Shown: positions 7,613 through 17,000 of the stretch, in pieces
Position numbering within the stretch: position 1 is the first letter of the stretch
Layout of the letters: the number at the start of each line of letters is the position of its first letter
Assembly (NCBI GenBank): GCA_002470275.1
Contig: DKNY01000061.1
Span: forward strand, 2,101-23,067
Length of the DNA stretch: 20,967 nucleotides
Reading direction: 5' to 3'
Source of the DNA: Gammaproteobacteria bacterium UBA7376
GTDB lineage: Bacteria; Pseudomonadota; Gammaproteobacteria; Pseudomonadales; Azotimanducaceae
The notes under the pieces: generated by a model
Seen by the model: the letters and a program-made list of their open reading frames with translations, nothing else
The model's database searches: none
Told to the model about the DNA's origin: nothing
Position numbers and translations under genes: made by a program

Positions 7613-7616
7613 GGAG
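7613..7616 (+). promoter_or_regulatory. topA ribosome binding site fixing the start
   Basis: GGAG lies four bases before ATG 7621. It selects this start over an in-frame TTG at 7585, which would add 12 non-conserved residues before the family N-terminus [17 protein letters not shown]. Confidence 0.7.
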
Positions 7617-7620
7617 AAAT

Positions 7621-10296
7621 ATGGCACGTTCTTTGGTCATCGTAGAATCCCCAGCCAAGGCGAAGACAATCAACCGATACCTGGGTAAGGACTTCGTTGT
7701 TAAGTCCAGCGTAGGACATATTCGCGACCTACCCACCGGCGGCAAGGCGGTAGACCCAAGGGCGCGCGCCGAGGAAGCAAAAAAAACCAAGGCCCTGAGC
7801 CCCGCAAAGAGAGAGGCGTATAAAACCAAGCGGGCCCGACAGCAGTTGGTGCGCAGAATGGGGGTCAACCCTGACGCGGGCTGGGCGGCGGCCTACGAAA
7901 TTTTGCCGGGTAAGGAGAAGGTGGTTGAGGAGCTGCAGAAACTCGCTGCGAATGCCCCCGTCATTTATTTGGCCACGGACCTTGACCGCGAGGGTGAGGC
8001 CATCGCCTGGCATCTGCGCGAGGCCATCGGCGGCGACGAGGACCGTTACCGCAGGGTGGTTTTCAACGAGATCACGCGAAAGGCCATTCAGGAAGCCTTT
8101 GTTGATCCTGGTGAAATCGACATGGATCGGGTTCGCGCACAGCAGGCCCGCCGGTATCTGGATCGAGTGGTGGGCTTTGAGCTGTCGCCATTGTTGTGGG
8201 CGAAAGTTGCAAGAGGCCTGTCGGCGGGCAGAGTTCAGAGCGTGGCCGTCAGGCTGATCGTGGAGCGCGAGCGAGATATCAGAGCCTTTATTCCCGAGGA
8301 GTACTGGGACGTTTTTGCCGATCTCAAGGGAGACGGTGGAAAAGGCGAGGTTAAGTTTCAGGTGACGCAATGGCAGGGCAAGGCCTTTCGCCCGTTTAAC
8401 GAGAGCGAGGCCAACGCGGCGGTAGCGGAGCTGGGTGGGTCAAGCTACGTCGTCAGCAAGCGGGACGACCGCCCAACGCGCTCGAAACCGAATGCCCCCT
8501 TTATTACCTCTACCCTTCAGCAAAGCGCCAGCACCCGGCTGGGCTTCTCGGTGAAGAAGACCATGACCATGGCCCAGCGGCTCTACGAGGCGGGCTACAT
8601 TACCTATATGCGGACCGACTCCACGAACTTGAGCACCGAGGCGGTAGAGGGCTGCCGGCTTTTTATCCAGGAAAATTTTGGCGATGACTATCTACCCAAT
8701 GAGGCCAAAAGATACTCCAACAAGGAAGATGCCCAGGAGGCGCATGAGGCCATCAGACCCTCTAACGTGGGTACCCGTAGCGATCACATTGAGGGCGTGG
8801 ATGCGGACGCTATCAGGCTATACGAACTGATTCGAAACCAATTCCTGGCCTGTCAGATGACCGAGGCGCGTTACCTGAGCACTTCCATTAAGGTCAAGGC
8901 AGGCGATTTTGAGTTATCGGCGAGAGGTCGAATCTTGCAGTTCGACGGATTTACGCGGGTGATGCCACCGCTCTCCAGAAAGGATGAGGATCAGTCGCTC
9001 CCAGATTATCGCGAAGGGGAGCAGATGAACTTGGGCGACATAACGCCGGTTCAGCATTTCACCAAACCAACGCCAAGATTCGGAGAGGCCAGCCTGGTTA
9101 AGGAACTGGAAAAACTCGGCATTGGCCGACCGTCGACCTATGCCAGCATTATTTCTACGATTCAGGATCGTGGCTATGTGACGTTAAATAATCGTCGGTT
9201 TCACGCGGAAAAAATTGGGGAGCTGGTCACAGACCGATTGATCGAGAATTTTGACAACCTGTTGGACTACCGCTTCACGGCCAATATGGAGGAAGAACTC
9301 GATAAGATTGCCAAGGGCGATACCCAGTGGAATGAGGTGCTGGACACCTTTTACGGGGACTTTAGCGACAAGCTGGTGCTGGCCAAGCAAGCAGAGGACG
9401 GCATGCGGGCCAACGCGCCAACGGATACTGACATCGAGTGTCCCAAGTGTGGTCGCCATATGCAGGTTCGAAATGGTTCGACGGGCGTTTTCCTAGGGTG
9501 CTCGGGCTATGCGTTGAAGCCCAAGGAGCGCTGTACGCACACCATCAATTTGATTTCAGGCGAGGAAGCCGTTGACGTTGATCAAGACGAGGAAGCGGAG
9601 TCCAAGCTGCTACGCCAGCGACACAAATGTCCCAAGTGTGACCATGCGATGCTTAACTATCTGGTAGATGAGGGGCGAAAGCTGCACATCTGTGGCAACA
9701 ACCCGGATTGCTCTGGCTTCGAGATCGAGAAAGGCGCATTCAAAATCAAGGGCTACGACGGCCCCAGGCTGGAGTGTGATAAATGCGGCGAGGAGATGCA
9801 GCTTAAGTCCGGTCGCTTTGGCAAATACTTTGGCTGTACGGCCTGTACCAATACGCGAAAGCTGTTGAGAAACGGGGAACCTGCGCCACCCAAGGCCGAT
9901 CCGGTTCCTATGCCCGAACTGCTCTGCGAGAAGGTCGAGGATTACTATCTGTTGCGGGATGGTGCGTCGGGTATTTTCCTTGCGGCGAGCCAATTTCCAA
10001 AGCATCGGGAAACGAGGGCGCCAAAAATTTCAGAGATTAAGCCCCATGCCAACGAACTCGATCCCAAGTTCCACTACCTATTGGGTGCACCTGAGAGCGA
10101 TCCAGATGGCAATCCATCCGTGGTGCGATATAGCCGAAAAACCAAGGAACAATACGTTCAGTCTGAAATCGATGGTAAGGCCAGTGGATGGCGAGCCTTC
10201 TACGTGGAGCCAAAATGGATAGAGGAGGGTTCGCCAACCCAAAACCAGGGCAAGAAGGCAGCCAAGCGCCGCAGTCGTCGCGCGTCAGCGAAGTAA
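7621..10296 (+). CDS. topA: DNA topoisomerase I (type IA)
   Basis: Relaxes negative supercoils by cutting and rejoining one DNA strand. The 891 residues are slightly longer than E. coli TopA (865). The TOPRIM domain carries [13 protein letters not shown] with metal-site Asp120, Asp122 and Glu124. The active-site tyrosine is Tyr329 in [13 protein letters not shown]. The lid and cleavage core include [18 protein letters not shown] and [21 protein letters not shown]. Three four-cysteine zinc ribbons follow, starting at Cys607, Cys670 and Cys719, then a C-terminal zinc-ribbon-like repeat without cysteines and a Lys/Arg-rich tail ([14 protein letters not shown]). The start is set by the GGAG ribosome site, and the gene has its own strong promoter. 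It converges on lexA with 102 bases between stops. Nothing looks broken. Confidence 0.97.
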   Translation: MARSLVIVESPAKAKTINRYLGKDFVVKSSVGHIRDLPTGGKAVDPRARAEEAKKTKALSPAKREAYKTKRARQQLVRRMGVNPDAGWAAAYEILPGKEKVVEELQKLAANAPVIYLATDLDREGEAIAWHLREAIGGDEDRYRRVVFNEITRKAIQEAFVDPGEIDMDRVRAQQARRYLDRVVGFELSPLLWAKVARGLSAGRVQSVAVRLIVERERDIRAFIPEEYWDVFADLKGDGGKGEVKFQVTQWQGKAFRPFNESEANAAVAELGGSSYVVSKRDDRPTRSKPNAPFITSTLQQSASTRLGFSVKKTMTMAQRLYEAGYITYMRTDSTNLSTEAVEGCRLFIQENFGDDYLPNEAKRYSNKEDAQEAHEAIRPSNVGTRSDHIEGVDADAIRLYELIRNQFLACQMTEARYLSTSIKVKAGDFELSARGRILQFDGFTRVMPPLSRKDEDQSLPDYREGEQMNLGDITPVQHFTKPTPRFGEASLVKELEKLGIGRPSTYASIISTIQDRGYVTLNNRRFHAEKIGELVTDRLIENFDNLLDYRFTANMEEELDKIAKGDTQWNEVLDTFYGDFSDKLVLAKQAEDGMRANAPTDTDIECPKCGRHMQVRNGSTGVFLGCSGYALKPKERCTHTINLISGEEAVDVDQDEEAESKLLRQRHKCPKCDHAMLNYLVDEGRKLHICGNNPDCSGFEIEKGAFKIKGYDGPRLECDKCGEEMQLKSGRFGKYFGCTACTNTRKLLRNGEPAPPKADPVPMPELLCEKVEDYYLLRDGASGIFLAASQFPKHRETRAPKISEIKPHANELDPKFHYLLGAPESDPDGNPSVVRYSRKTKEQYVQSEIDGKASGWRAFYVEPKWIEEGSPTQNQGKKAAKRRSRRASAK

Positions 10297-10398
10297 CCCT
10301 GGTTGCCTGAGCTAGAGGGCTTAATCCCGGCGCTCACGCCAGCATAGACTTTAGGGGCGTCTTCCGCCTGTTAGGGCGCTGCCGGTGGGATCGAACCC

Positions 10399-11028
10399 CT
10401 AGATTTGTTGGCGAATGACGCCAACGGATAACCCCTCGATGGCAAAAGCCTGTTTCGCTAGATCAACCTCGATGGGATCGTAGGCTTGGTTTTCCGGCAA
10501 CAGCAGGACCTGATCTCGGTTGCGGGTGCGCTGGAACCGCTTAACCGTCACCTCTTGATCGATTCGGGCAACAACAATTTGTCCGTTGGTGGCTTGTTGT
10601 GTTTTGTGTACTGCAAGCAGGTCCCCATCGAGAATGCCTGCGTCGATCATGCTATCGCCGCGAACGCGAAGCAGATAGTCGGCCTGGGGTCGAAAAAAGC
10701 CTGCGGGTAGGTCGATGCGATCCTCGATATTTTCCTCTGCAAGAATGGGGTCGCCAGCGGCGACGCGGCCCACTAGGGGAATGCCTTGGTCCTCGTATTC
10801 TGGAAGCCGTATGCCCCTGGAAGTGCCGGGAATCATTTCAATCGCCCCCTTTCGGGCCAGCGCTTTGAGGTGTTCCTCGGCAGCGTTTGCAGACTTAAAG
10901 CCCAACTCGGCAGCGATGTCGGCACGGGTTGGGGGGTACCCTGTATCCTGAATGTGTCGCCGAATCAGGTTCAAAATTTCGGCTTGCCGAGGCGTCAAAG
11001 AAGCATGGATCGCAGCAGATGTAGACAT
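10399..11028 (-). CDS. lexA: LexA repressor, SOS regulator
   Basis: Transcription repressor of the DNA-damage (SOS) response that cleaves itself when RecA is activated. The 209 residues contain the winged-helix DNA-binding domain ([28 protein letters not shown], then the [17 protein letters not shown] recognition region), the cleavage site Ala-Gly in [10 protein letters not shown], the catalytic serine in [16 protein letters not shown] and the catalytic lysine in [12 protein letters not shown]. It is a few residues longer than E. coli LexA at the N-terminus ([10 protein letters not shown] before LTPRQ). ATG 11028 is preceded by AGGTAAGG. Three LexA-box-like sites and a promoter lie directly upstream, so it should repress itself. 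It converges on topA; the 102 bases between hold only weak stems, such as GGCG (10356-10359) with CGCC (10365-10368), and no T-tract. Confidence 0.97.
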   Translation of the reverse strand: MSTSAAIHASLTPRQAEILNLIRRHIQDTGYPPTRADIAAELGFKSANAAEEHLKALARKGAIEMIPGTSRGIRLPEYEDQGIPLVGRVAAGDPILAEENIEDRIDLPAGFFRPQADYLLRVRGDSMIDAGILDGDLLAVHKTQQATNGQIVVARIDQEVTVKRFQRTRNRDQVLLLPENQAYDPIEVDLAKQAFAIEGLSVGVIRQQI

Positions 11029-11036
11029 GGCCTTAC

Positions 11037-11052
11037 CTGGTAAAAAATACAG
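11037..11052. promoter_or_regulatory. LexA box 1 (promoter-proximal to ATG)
   Basis: CTGGTAAAAAATACAG fits CTG-N10-CAG with an A/T-rich centre, the gammaproteobacterial SOS-box form. It lies eight bases upstream of the lexA ATG, next to or over the ribosome site, and covers the expected first bases of the transcript. Confidence 0.75.
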
Positions 11053-11054
11053 TG

Positions 11055-11070
11055 CTGGCAGTATAACCAG
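11055..11070. promoter_or_regulatory. LexA box 2 over the lexA -10 region
   Basis: CTGGCAGTATAACCAG fits CTG-N10-CAG. Its centre is 18 bases from that of box 1, and it overlaps the lexA -10 hexamer TATACT on the minus strand. The core is less A/T-rich than in box 1. Confidence 0.6.
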
Positions 11071-11089
11071 GTTACTGGCTATCTGTACA
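11060..11089 (-). promoter_or_regulatory. lexA promoter inside the LexA-box array
   Basis: On the minus strand, TGTACA (11084-11089, 4/6) and TATACT (11060-11065, 5/6) are separated by 18 bases, giving a start near 11053. The -10 hexamer falls in LexA box 2 and the -35 hexamer in box 3, as expected for an autorepressed gene. Confidence 0.55.
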
Positions 11090-11090
11090 G
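11075..11090. promoter_or_regulatory. LexA box 3 over the lexA -35 region
   Basis: CTGGCTATCTGTACAG fits CTG-N10-CAG. Its centre is 20 bases from that of box 2. It overlaps the lexA -35 hexamer and is joined to a second palindrome, CAGATATCTG (11088-11097). It is also the box nearest to the divergent mscS gene. Confidence 0.6.
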
Positions 11091-11195
11091 ATATCTGCGC
11101 CGTATTATTTGAATCGCGCTCATCCTAGGGCTTCAGGGCGACTGTGTAGCCAAGTATGATCGATGCTTTCCGAGACGGAATCTGAGGGGATTAAC

Positions 11196-11216
11196 GTGGA
11201 CCATTCAAATGACTGA
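11196..11216 (+). other. Possible six-codon leader ORF overlapping mscS start
   Basis: A GTG at 11196 is preceded by AGGGGA (11185-11190) at ideal spacing of five bases and opens a frame of six codons (M-D-H-S-N-D) ending at TGA 11214-11216. The stop falls three bases after the mscS ATG. mscS itself has no near Shine-Dalgarno, so reinitiation from this frame is possible. Expression is not proven. Confidence 0.35.
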
Positions 11217-12270
11217 AAACTTTGCTGGCTTTGGTTGGGTGCTGGAAGTTTTTGCCATCTTGCTGGTAACGGCGATTGTTCGGCTGGCCTCCAAGGTGTT
11301 TTTAGATCGCGCCCAGCAGCGGGCGGATCAAACCCATAATCTCTGGGACGATGCGCTGGTCCATGCCGGAAGGCGGCCGCTGAGCCTTGGTATCTGGGTG
11401 ATTGGCATTTCTTTCGCGGCTCAGATTGTGGGTGCGGATCAGCCAGCGGAGATTTTCTCGTTGGTCTCAGAGCTGCGCGACGTTGCCGTGGTCTGGATAC
11501 TAATTTGGTTTTCCTTGCGCTTTATTCGCCAGGTTGAACTCAACGTCATCAATGGCCATCACTCGGTAAGCGTTGACAAAACCACTGCGGCGGCAGTGGG
11601 CAAGCTTTTGCGAGCAGCCATTACCATCACGGGCGTGTTGCTCGTGCTGCAGGCCTTTGGGTTTTCGATCTCTGGGGTCTTGGCCTTTGGCGGTATTGGC
11701 GGGATCGCCATCGGTTTTGCCGCTCGGGATTTACTGGCCAACTTCTTCGGGGCGCTGATGATATTTCTAGACCGTCCTTTTTCAGTCGGTGATTGGATTC
11801 GCTCCCCGGATCGCGACATAGAGGGAACCGTTGAGGATATCGGCTGGCGCATTACGCGCATCAGGACCTTTGATAAGCGCCCGATCTACATCCCAAACTC
11901 CATCTTCAACAGCCTCACCGTGGAGAACCCCTCACGGATGTCAAACCGTCGTATTTACGAGACTCTGGGCCTTCGCTATGAGGATATCTCGCAGATGCAC
12001 AGCATCGTGAACGAGGTGAGGCAGATGCTCCAGGATCATCCAGAGATCGACCAACAGCAGACACTCATGGTGAACTTTGATGCGTTTGGAGAGTCGGCGG
12101 TTGAGTTTTTTGTGTATGCCTTTACCAAGACCACGGGCTGGCAGGCCTTTCACCATATTAAGCAGGATGTGCTACTCAAGATCGGGGAGATAGTCGCGCG
12201 ACACGGGGCGGAGATGGCTTTCCCAACGCGTACGCTGCATATCCAGGCTGAGCCCGAGATTTCAGAGTGA
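11209..12270 (+). CDS. MscS-family mechanosensitive channel, YnaI-like
   Basis: Inner-membrane channel that opens under membrane tension and releases solutes on osmotic downshift. The 353 residues contain about five hydrophobic segments (around 8-28, 58-76, 87-108, 131-150 and the pore helix 155-188). The Gly/Ala-rich pore helix FGGIGGIAIGFAARDLLANF is followed by FLDRPFSVGDWI, the typical MscS beta-domain entry. The stretch from IEGTVEDIGWRITRIRTFD to NRRIYETLGLRYEDI resembles E. coli YnaI (343 residues, compared from memory) more than short MscS. ATG 11209 is the first usable start in frame but has no close ribosome site; a six-codon frame overlaps it. It is divergent from lexA, and its last four bases (GTGA) are the start of the next gene. 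Confidence 0.9.
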   Translation: MTENFAGFGWVLEVFAILLVTAIVRLASKVFLDRAQQRADQTHNLWDDALVHAGRRPLSLGIWVIGISFAAQIVGADQPAEIFSLVSELRDVAVVWILIWFSLRFIRQVELNVINGHHSVSVDKTTAAAVGKLLRAAITITGVLLVLQAFGFSISGVLAFGGIGGIAIGFAARDLLANFFGALMIFLDRPFSVGDWIRSPDRDIEGTVEDIGWRITRIRTFDKRPIYIPNSIFNSLTVENPSRMSNRRIYETLGLRYEDISQMHSIVNEVRQMLQDHPEIDQQQTLMVNFDAFGESAVEFFVYAFTKTTGWQAFHHIKQDVLLKIGEIVARHGAEMAFPTRTLHIQAEPEISE

Positions 12271-12884
12271 CTGCGGTCACGCCCGGGGCGGTGAGCGCTC
12301 AATGCGAATTGCCACCACGCGTCAGCGGTGCTTTTGCCACCGCGGTTGAGGTGGCGTCACAGGCACGGGTTCAGACTGCTCTGGACCGCCTGGCGCTAGC
12401 GCTCAGCGCGCGCTTTCAGGCCGCGAGGCCACTCTGCCTCTGTCTGTCTCAAAGTGGACTGTATTTGAGTGGCATGTTGATGCAGAGAATGGTTTTCCCG
12501 CTACAGCTCGGATATCTGGGCGCCGTGGACCAGCGTGATGGGCTCCAAGGGGCGCTGACGGGCTGCCTGGAAGAGGGGCTGGAAACGCTCTCGGGCAGAA
12601 CGATCCTGCTGATTGACGGGATCGCCCACCCAACCCAGGTTACCCCCTTAAAGGCGTGGCTGACTGAACAAGGCGCTGCAGAGGTTTACGTTTGTGCCCT
12701 GGCGGAGCCCTCGGCGTTAGGCCAACCGTCAGCCGATTACAGTGCGCTTTCTCTAAGTGCGCTTAAGGAAGGCGCCCTGCCCTCGGAAGACACCGCGATG
12801 TTCGGTTGTGGTTTGGGGCTCGAGGGCTATGGGCGCAACTTCCCCGCACTCTATCGCTCCTACCACCGGGCCGCTGAGGGCTAG
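12267..12884 (+). CDS. Hypoxanthine phosphoribosyltransferase-like protein lacking the PRPP motif
   Basis: A 205-residue protein starting at GTG 12267, four bases inside mscS. From about residue 30 it aligns, from memory, with Pseudomonas-type hypoxanthine-guanine phosphoribosyltransferase: RPLCLCLSQSGLYLSGMLMQ with FPLQLGYLGA in the first half, RTILLIDGIA and GAAEVYVCAL in the middle, and FGCGLGLEGYGRNFPALYR at the end (compare FGYGMDYKGYWRN). The PRPP-binding loop of active enzymes, VDDILDEGHT, is IDGIAHPTQV here (residues 116-125): only the first Asp remains, and the second Asp, the following Asp/Glu pair, Gly and Thr are gone. It is therefore probably not a working phosphoribosyltransferase and may bind a nucleotide or protein instead. 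No stop or frameshift marks it as a pseudogene. Its stop shares CTAG with that of convergent csiV. Confidence 0.7.
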   Translation: MTAVTPGAVSAQCELPPRVSGAFATAVEVASQARVQTALDRLALALSARFQAARPLCLCLSQSGLYLSGMLMQRMVFPLQLGYLGAVDQRDGLQGALTGCLEEGLETLSGRTILLIDGIAHPTQVTPLKAWLTEQGAAEVYVCALAEPSALGQPSADYSALSLSALKEGALPSEDTAMFGCGLGLEGYGRNFPALYRSYHRAAEG

Positions 12885-14068
12885 GGGTTGATTGACGGCT
12901 CTGTGGTCGTGGCTTCTCTGAAATCCTGCCATCTCTCCCAGGCCAGGGCTAACTCCGGCGGCGGAGCGATGGGATCGATTCTGACTAAAATGCCCAGCGC
13001 CGGGTGATCAATATAGTGCAGTTCGGCGCTGCGTAGGCGGCGACTTTGCCGCAGAGAAAGAAAGGTTGGTTCGCGCGGTGGTGCTGTATCCGTGGCTTCG
13101 CCGACTAGGGTGGCGATAGCGCTTTCAAGGGGCGAAAGGGAGGTTTCTTCTGGCGTTAGCGGCGTGCTCAGGGGATGCCCCTGCAGCCTCAGGTCGGCGC
13201 TGAAATGCAGGTAGCGGCCCAGGGTGACAGCAAGGGTGCCGTTTAGGGGTTCGTTAGGCGCGCCCACTAAAACTGGCTGCGGGGCGCTTCGTTCAGGGAC
13301 CCGTTGCTGCCAGCCCACATGTTTCAGCACCTTAAGATCCGCGCGCCGGTCAATTCGACTGGCAGCATCGCTCAACGCGAGGTTAGCTGGCCCATGCAGT
13401 TGATAAGACGTTTCTCTCAGTCGACGATCAAAGCCATCAAGCAGGTTGATCAGTTGAATCAGCGGCGTTTGAACGATTCGTGGCGCGTTGATAGGAATCG
13501 GTGTCCCGACTTGTTCTAGGGAAAGCGTCGGTTCTAGCAGGCCAAGGGGTTCCTCAGTCGGCCCGGGTAACGGCTGGAATGCGTCGGGAAGCTCCTTCCC
13601 TGCCGAGCCGACGCCCTGGAGCTCTGGCTCCATGGCCGATGTAAGGAAGACGCGTAGCGCCTCGGGGACGGGCTCTTCAACGGGTAGTTCAGGATAGCCA
13701 ATGCACTCCGGCGGGGCTCGGATTGGGAAGGGTGCTTCACCTACTCGGCTATTGGCGGCAGGCAGAAGCCCAAACAGGTTGTCTGGCCAAGCCGGCGTCG
13801 GCTCGTGACCAAATCGTTCCGTGCTGGCCTCTGGGTCTGGCGACAGGGCCCCCTGCCTAGAGAAAATGATCACCTCGATGTTGTACCGGGCCCCACTCAA
13901 CAATGCATCTAGGTCGTCAGCCTGAACGAGGGGGTCATTGGCCGCTTGGGCAGGCAGGGTCTCGGACCATACGGGTGCGACAAACAGGGCCAGCACAAGA
14001 GGCATGCATCGCACTAACTGCGAGCCTCTGGTGCCTTTCCTGTGCGCTGACGACGTTGATGGCAACAT
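12881..14068 (-). CDS. csiV: CsiV family peptidoglycan-binding protein
   Basis: A 395-residue envelope protein. CsiV in Vibrio cholerae is a periplasmic peptidoglycan-binding protein needed for normal cell shape and PBP1A-dependent wall synthesis. Family marks seen: YNIEVIIFSR (about 62-71) after the leader, and near the end SRRLRSAELHYIDHPALGILVRI, the conserved C-terminal block. The middle is Pro- and Glu-rich. The N-terminus has a basic region and a hydrophobic core (MPLVLALFVAPVWSETLPAQA), consistent with a signal peptide. The n-region is long if ATG 14068 is used; ATG 14005 (residue 22) is an alternative. It begins 13 bases after the mfd stop, with no clear ribosome site, so mfd-csiV is probably one operon. 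Its stop overlaps that of the convergent phosphoribosyltransferase-like gene. Confidence 0.85.
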   Translation of the reverse strand: MLPSTSSAHRKGTRGSQLVRCMPLVLALFVAPVWSETLPAQAANDPLVQADDLDALLSGARYNIEVIIFSRQGALSPDPEASTERFGHEPTPAWPDNLFGLLPAANSRVGEAPFPIRAPPECIGYPELPVEEPVPEALRVFLTSAMEPELQGVGSAGKELPDAFQPLPGPTEEPLGLLEPTLSLEQVGTPIPINAPRIVQTPLIQLINLLDGFDRRLRETSYQLHGPANLALSDAASRIDRRADLKVLKHVGWQQRVPERSAPQPVLVGAPNEPLNGTLAVTLGRYLHFSADLRLQGHPLSTPLTPEETSLSPLESAIATLVGEATDTAPPREPTFLSLRQSRRLRSAELHYIDHPALGILVRIDPIAPPPELALAWERWQDFREATTTEPSINP

Positions 14069-14081
14069 GTTTTAGGGCCGG

Positions 14082-17000
14082 TTAAGCAGCATGACTCTGT
14101 TTCGGTGCGAGCAGGTCAAATAAAGCATGGGCGAAATCCAATCTTGCATCAAATGTCGGCAGTTCCGTGTCGATACGCAGGATGGAGGCGCCATCCAGCC
14201 GATAGGTACTGCTCTGTTGCTGAACTAAGTTAACCACTCGAATGGGTTCAACTATCGTGGTCTTACTGAACTCAAGTTTGCCCTTAAGTTCCCCGAGATC
14301 AAGCCGGATGATGCCCAGGCTTTGAGCCATTAGCTTCAAGGCGGTGACTGAGAAGAGGTTCTTCAAGGCGTCGGGCAGCAGGCCAAAGCGATCAATAACC
14401 TCCACTCTAAGGGCATCTAGCTCCTGTTGCTCCTTGGCGCCAGCGATGCGTTTATAAAGAATGAGTCGGCTGTGCACATCCGGCAGGTAGTCTTCGGGAA
14501 TGAGCGTTGGCGTGTGTAAGTTCACTTCTTGGCTCACCGTTTCAAGCGGCGCATCTTGGTCAGGCACCTTGCCTGAGCGGAGGGCGTCTACGGCTCGGTC
14601 CAGCATTTCCATATATAAAGAAAAACCAATGGACTCAATTTGTCCCGACTGATCGTCACCCAGCAGTTCGCCTGCGCCGCGAATCTCCATATCCTGCGTG
14701 GCCAGGGTAAAGCCCACGCCCAGCTCCCCAGACGCCTCGATGGCCTCAAGGCGCTTAACCGCGTCGGCTGTCATGCTGCGGCTGCCCGGCGTGAGCAAGT
14801 AGGCGTACGCCTGGCGATGGCTCCGACCCACCCGACCTCTCAGCTGATGCAGCTGGGCCAGTCCAAATTTGTCCGCGCGCTCGATGATGATGGTGTTGGC
14901 GTTGGGGATGTCGATGCCGGTCTCGATGATGGTCGTGCAGACGAGGACATTCAGCTGCCGATGGTAGAATTCACTCATGACCCGCTCAAGATCGTTACTC
15001 CGCATCTGGCCGTGGCCCACACCAATGCGTGCTTCAGGCACCAATTCCTGAATGGCGTCGGCGGCCTCATAAATGCTTTTCACCTCATTGTGCAAGAAAA
15101 AGACCTGGCCACCCCGCATCAATTCTCGACTGATCGCCTCACGAATGGTTTGGCTGCGTTTTTCCTGAACGAAGGTTTTGATAGACAGCCTTCTAGCTGG
15201 CGGGGTCGCGATGATAGAGAGGTCACGAATGCCGCTCAGGGAAAGATTCAAGGTCCTCGGTATGGGGGTCGCGGTAAGCGTGAGGACATCAACCTCGGCA
15301 CGCATGGCGCGCAGCTTTTCTTTTTGGCGCACGCCGAAGCGATGTTCTTCATCAATAATGACCAGTCCCAAGTCCTTGAAACTGAGGTCTCCGCTGAGCA
15401 ATTTGTGCGTGCCGATGAGAATATCCAGCTTCCCGTTTTTGCACTTCTGCTTGATCTCTTCGATCTCTGCATTGCTTCTGAGTCGGCTTGTGATGTCGAT
15501 GCTGACGGGCCAAGAAGCAAAGCGGTCTCTGAGGGTGTCGAAATGCTGTTGCGCAAGCAGGGTTGTCGGGACCAGCAGGACGACCTGCTTTTGGCTTTGC
15601 ACCGTGACGAAGGCGGCCCGCATGGCGACTTCTGTCTTACCAAAGCCCACATCGCCGCATACCAAGCGATCCATAGCCTGAGGCTGGGCGAGGTCGGCCA
15701 GCGTCGTCTCAATGGCCGCATCTTGATCTGGGGTGGTGATGAATGGGAATTCTGCAGCGAAGGTGGCGTATTCGGCCTGATCGGCCGTCAGGCAGTGGGA
15801 CTTCCTTGAAGCACGTCGCGCATAGATATCGAGGAGTTCGGCAGCCACATCAACAATTTTTTCTGCGGCTTTCTTTTTAGCCCGTTCCCATTGATCTGAA
15901 CCCAAGCGATGGAGTGGGGCATGCTCCTCGTCGGCGCCCGCGTATCGGCCGATAAGGTGCAGGGACGTCACGGGAACATAGAGTTTGGCGCCGCCCGCAT
16001 AGCCTAGCGTCAGAAATTCGTGGTCGGCATCGTCTATCGCCAAGGTCTGAAGCCCCAGATACCTGCCCACGCCATGCTCCACATGGACCACTGGGGCACC
16101 CATATTCAGTTCGGTCAAATTACGCACGATCTGCTCGGGATCAATCAGGCGTCTTGTGCTGCTCCGTTTCGATGGGGCTGTCTGTCGACCGAGGACATCC
16201 CCCTCGGTGATGAGGGTTAACCCCGGAAACTGGAATCCCGATTCCAGTGGGGCGATGCAAATTCCGTGTTGATCACTAGACTGCAGATCCGTGAGGTGCT
16301 GAACGTGCCGGGTGACGATTCCGGCCTTGGTCAGCAACTCATCAAAAATTTCTCTGCGTCCCGCCGATTCCGCGCAAAACAAAATTTGAGCAGGATGTCC
16401 TTCAGTAAATGCCCGAAGGGCTAGGGCTGGCTCCTGCAGTTGGTGGTTGATCGTGAGATTGGGTAAGAGTTTCCCGAAAAAGTCATGGTTATGCCGCTCT
16501 GAGGCGTCAGACAGGATGATCCTCGGAGCCGCCTTGAGCGCGCCCTGGAGAGCATCTGCGGTGAGGTAGAGGCTTTCTGGCGCGACGATGGGCCGCTCAA
16601 CGTCATGGCGGAGGGATTCGTATCGCTCGCCTACCTCCCGCAGGAAACTGGTCGCTGCGGCTTCAACATGGCCTTCGAGAACGAATATTGGGTTCTCAGG
16701 CAGGTGTTCGAATAGCGTGGCCAGCCTGTCGAAGAAGAGGGGCAGGTAGTATTCAATGCCGTTTGGCGCGATGAAGCTGCTGACGTCCTGGTAGACGCTG
16801 CAGCGTCGAACGTCTCCCTGAAAGAGCCCATGCCAACAATCGCGAAATCTGGCGATGGCGTCGTCGTCAAATGGAAACTCCTTTGCCGGCAGAATGTCGA
16901 TAGAGTCGATCTGTTCGACGGTGCGTTGCGTATCCGGGTCAAAGGTTCTGAGGGTGTCGATCTCGTCATCGAATAGATCGACTCTTACCGGCAGCGTCGC

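Noticed and set aside
7729..8370. Open minus-strand frame of 213 codons opposite the start of topA
   Set aside because: It mirrors the TOPRIM coding region of topA and shows no family motif; a shadow frame.
10297..10398. Intrinsic terminator between topA and lexA
   Set aside because: Only short stems of four or five pairs without a T-tract are visible, so I did not list one.
10386..10402. tRNA T-arm-like sequence (minus strand GGGGTTCGATCCC) at the 3' end of lexA, suggesting a tRNA remnant or attachment site
   Set aside because: The flanking bases do not form a full T stem, no acceptor, anticodon or D arm is found nearby, and no integrase or mobile gene is present. Chance similarity is likelier.
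14640..15809. Open plus-strand frame of 389 codons opposite mfd
   Set aside because: It lies wholly antisense to strongly conserved Mfd motor motifs, has no recognisable domains, and long antisense frames are expected in GC-rich codon-biased genes.
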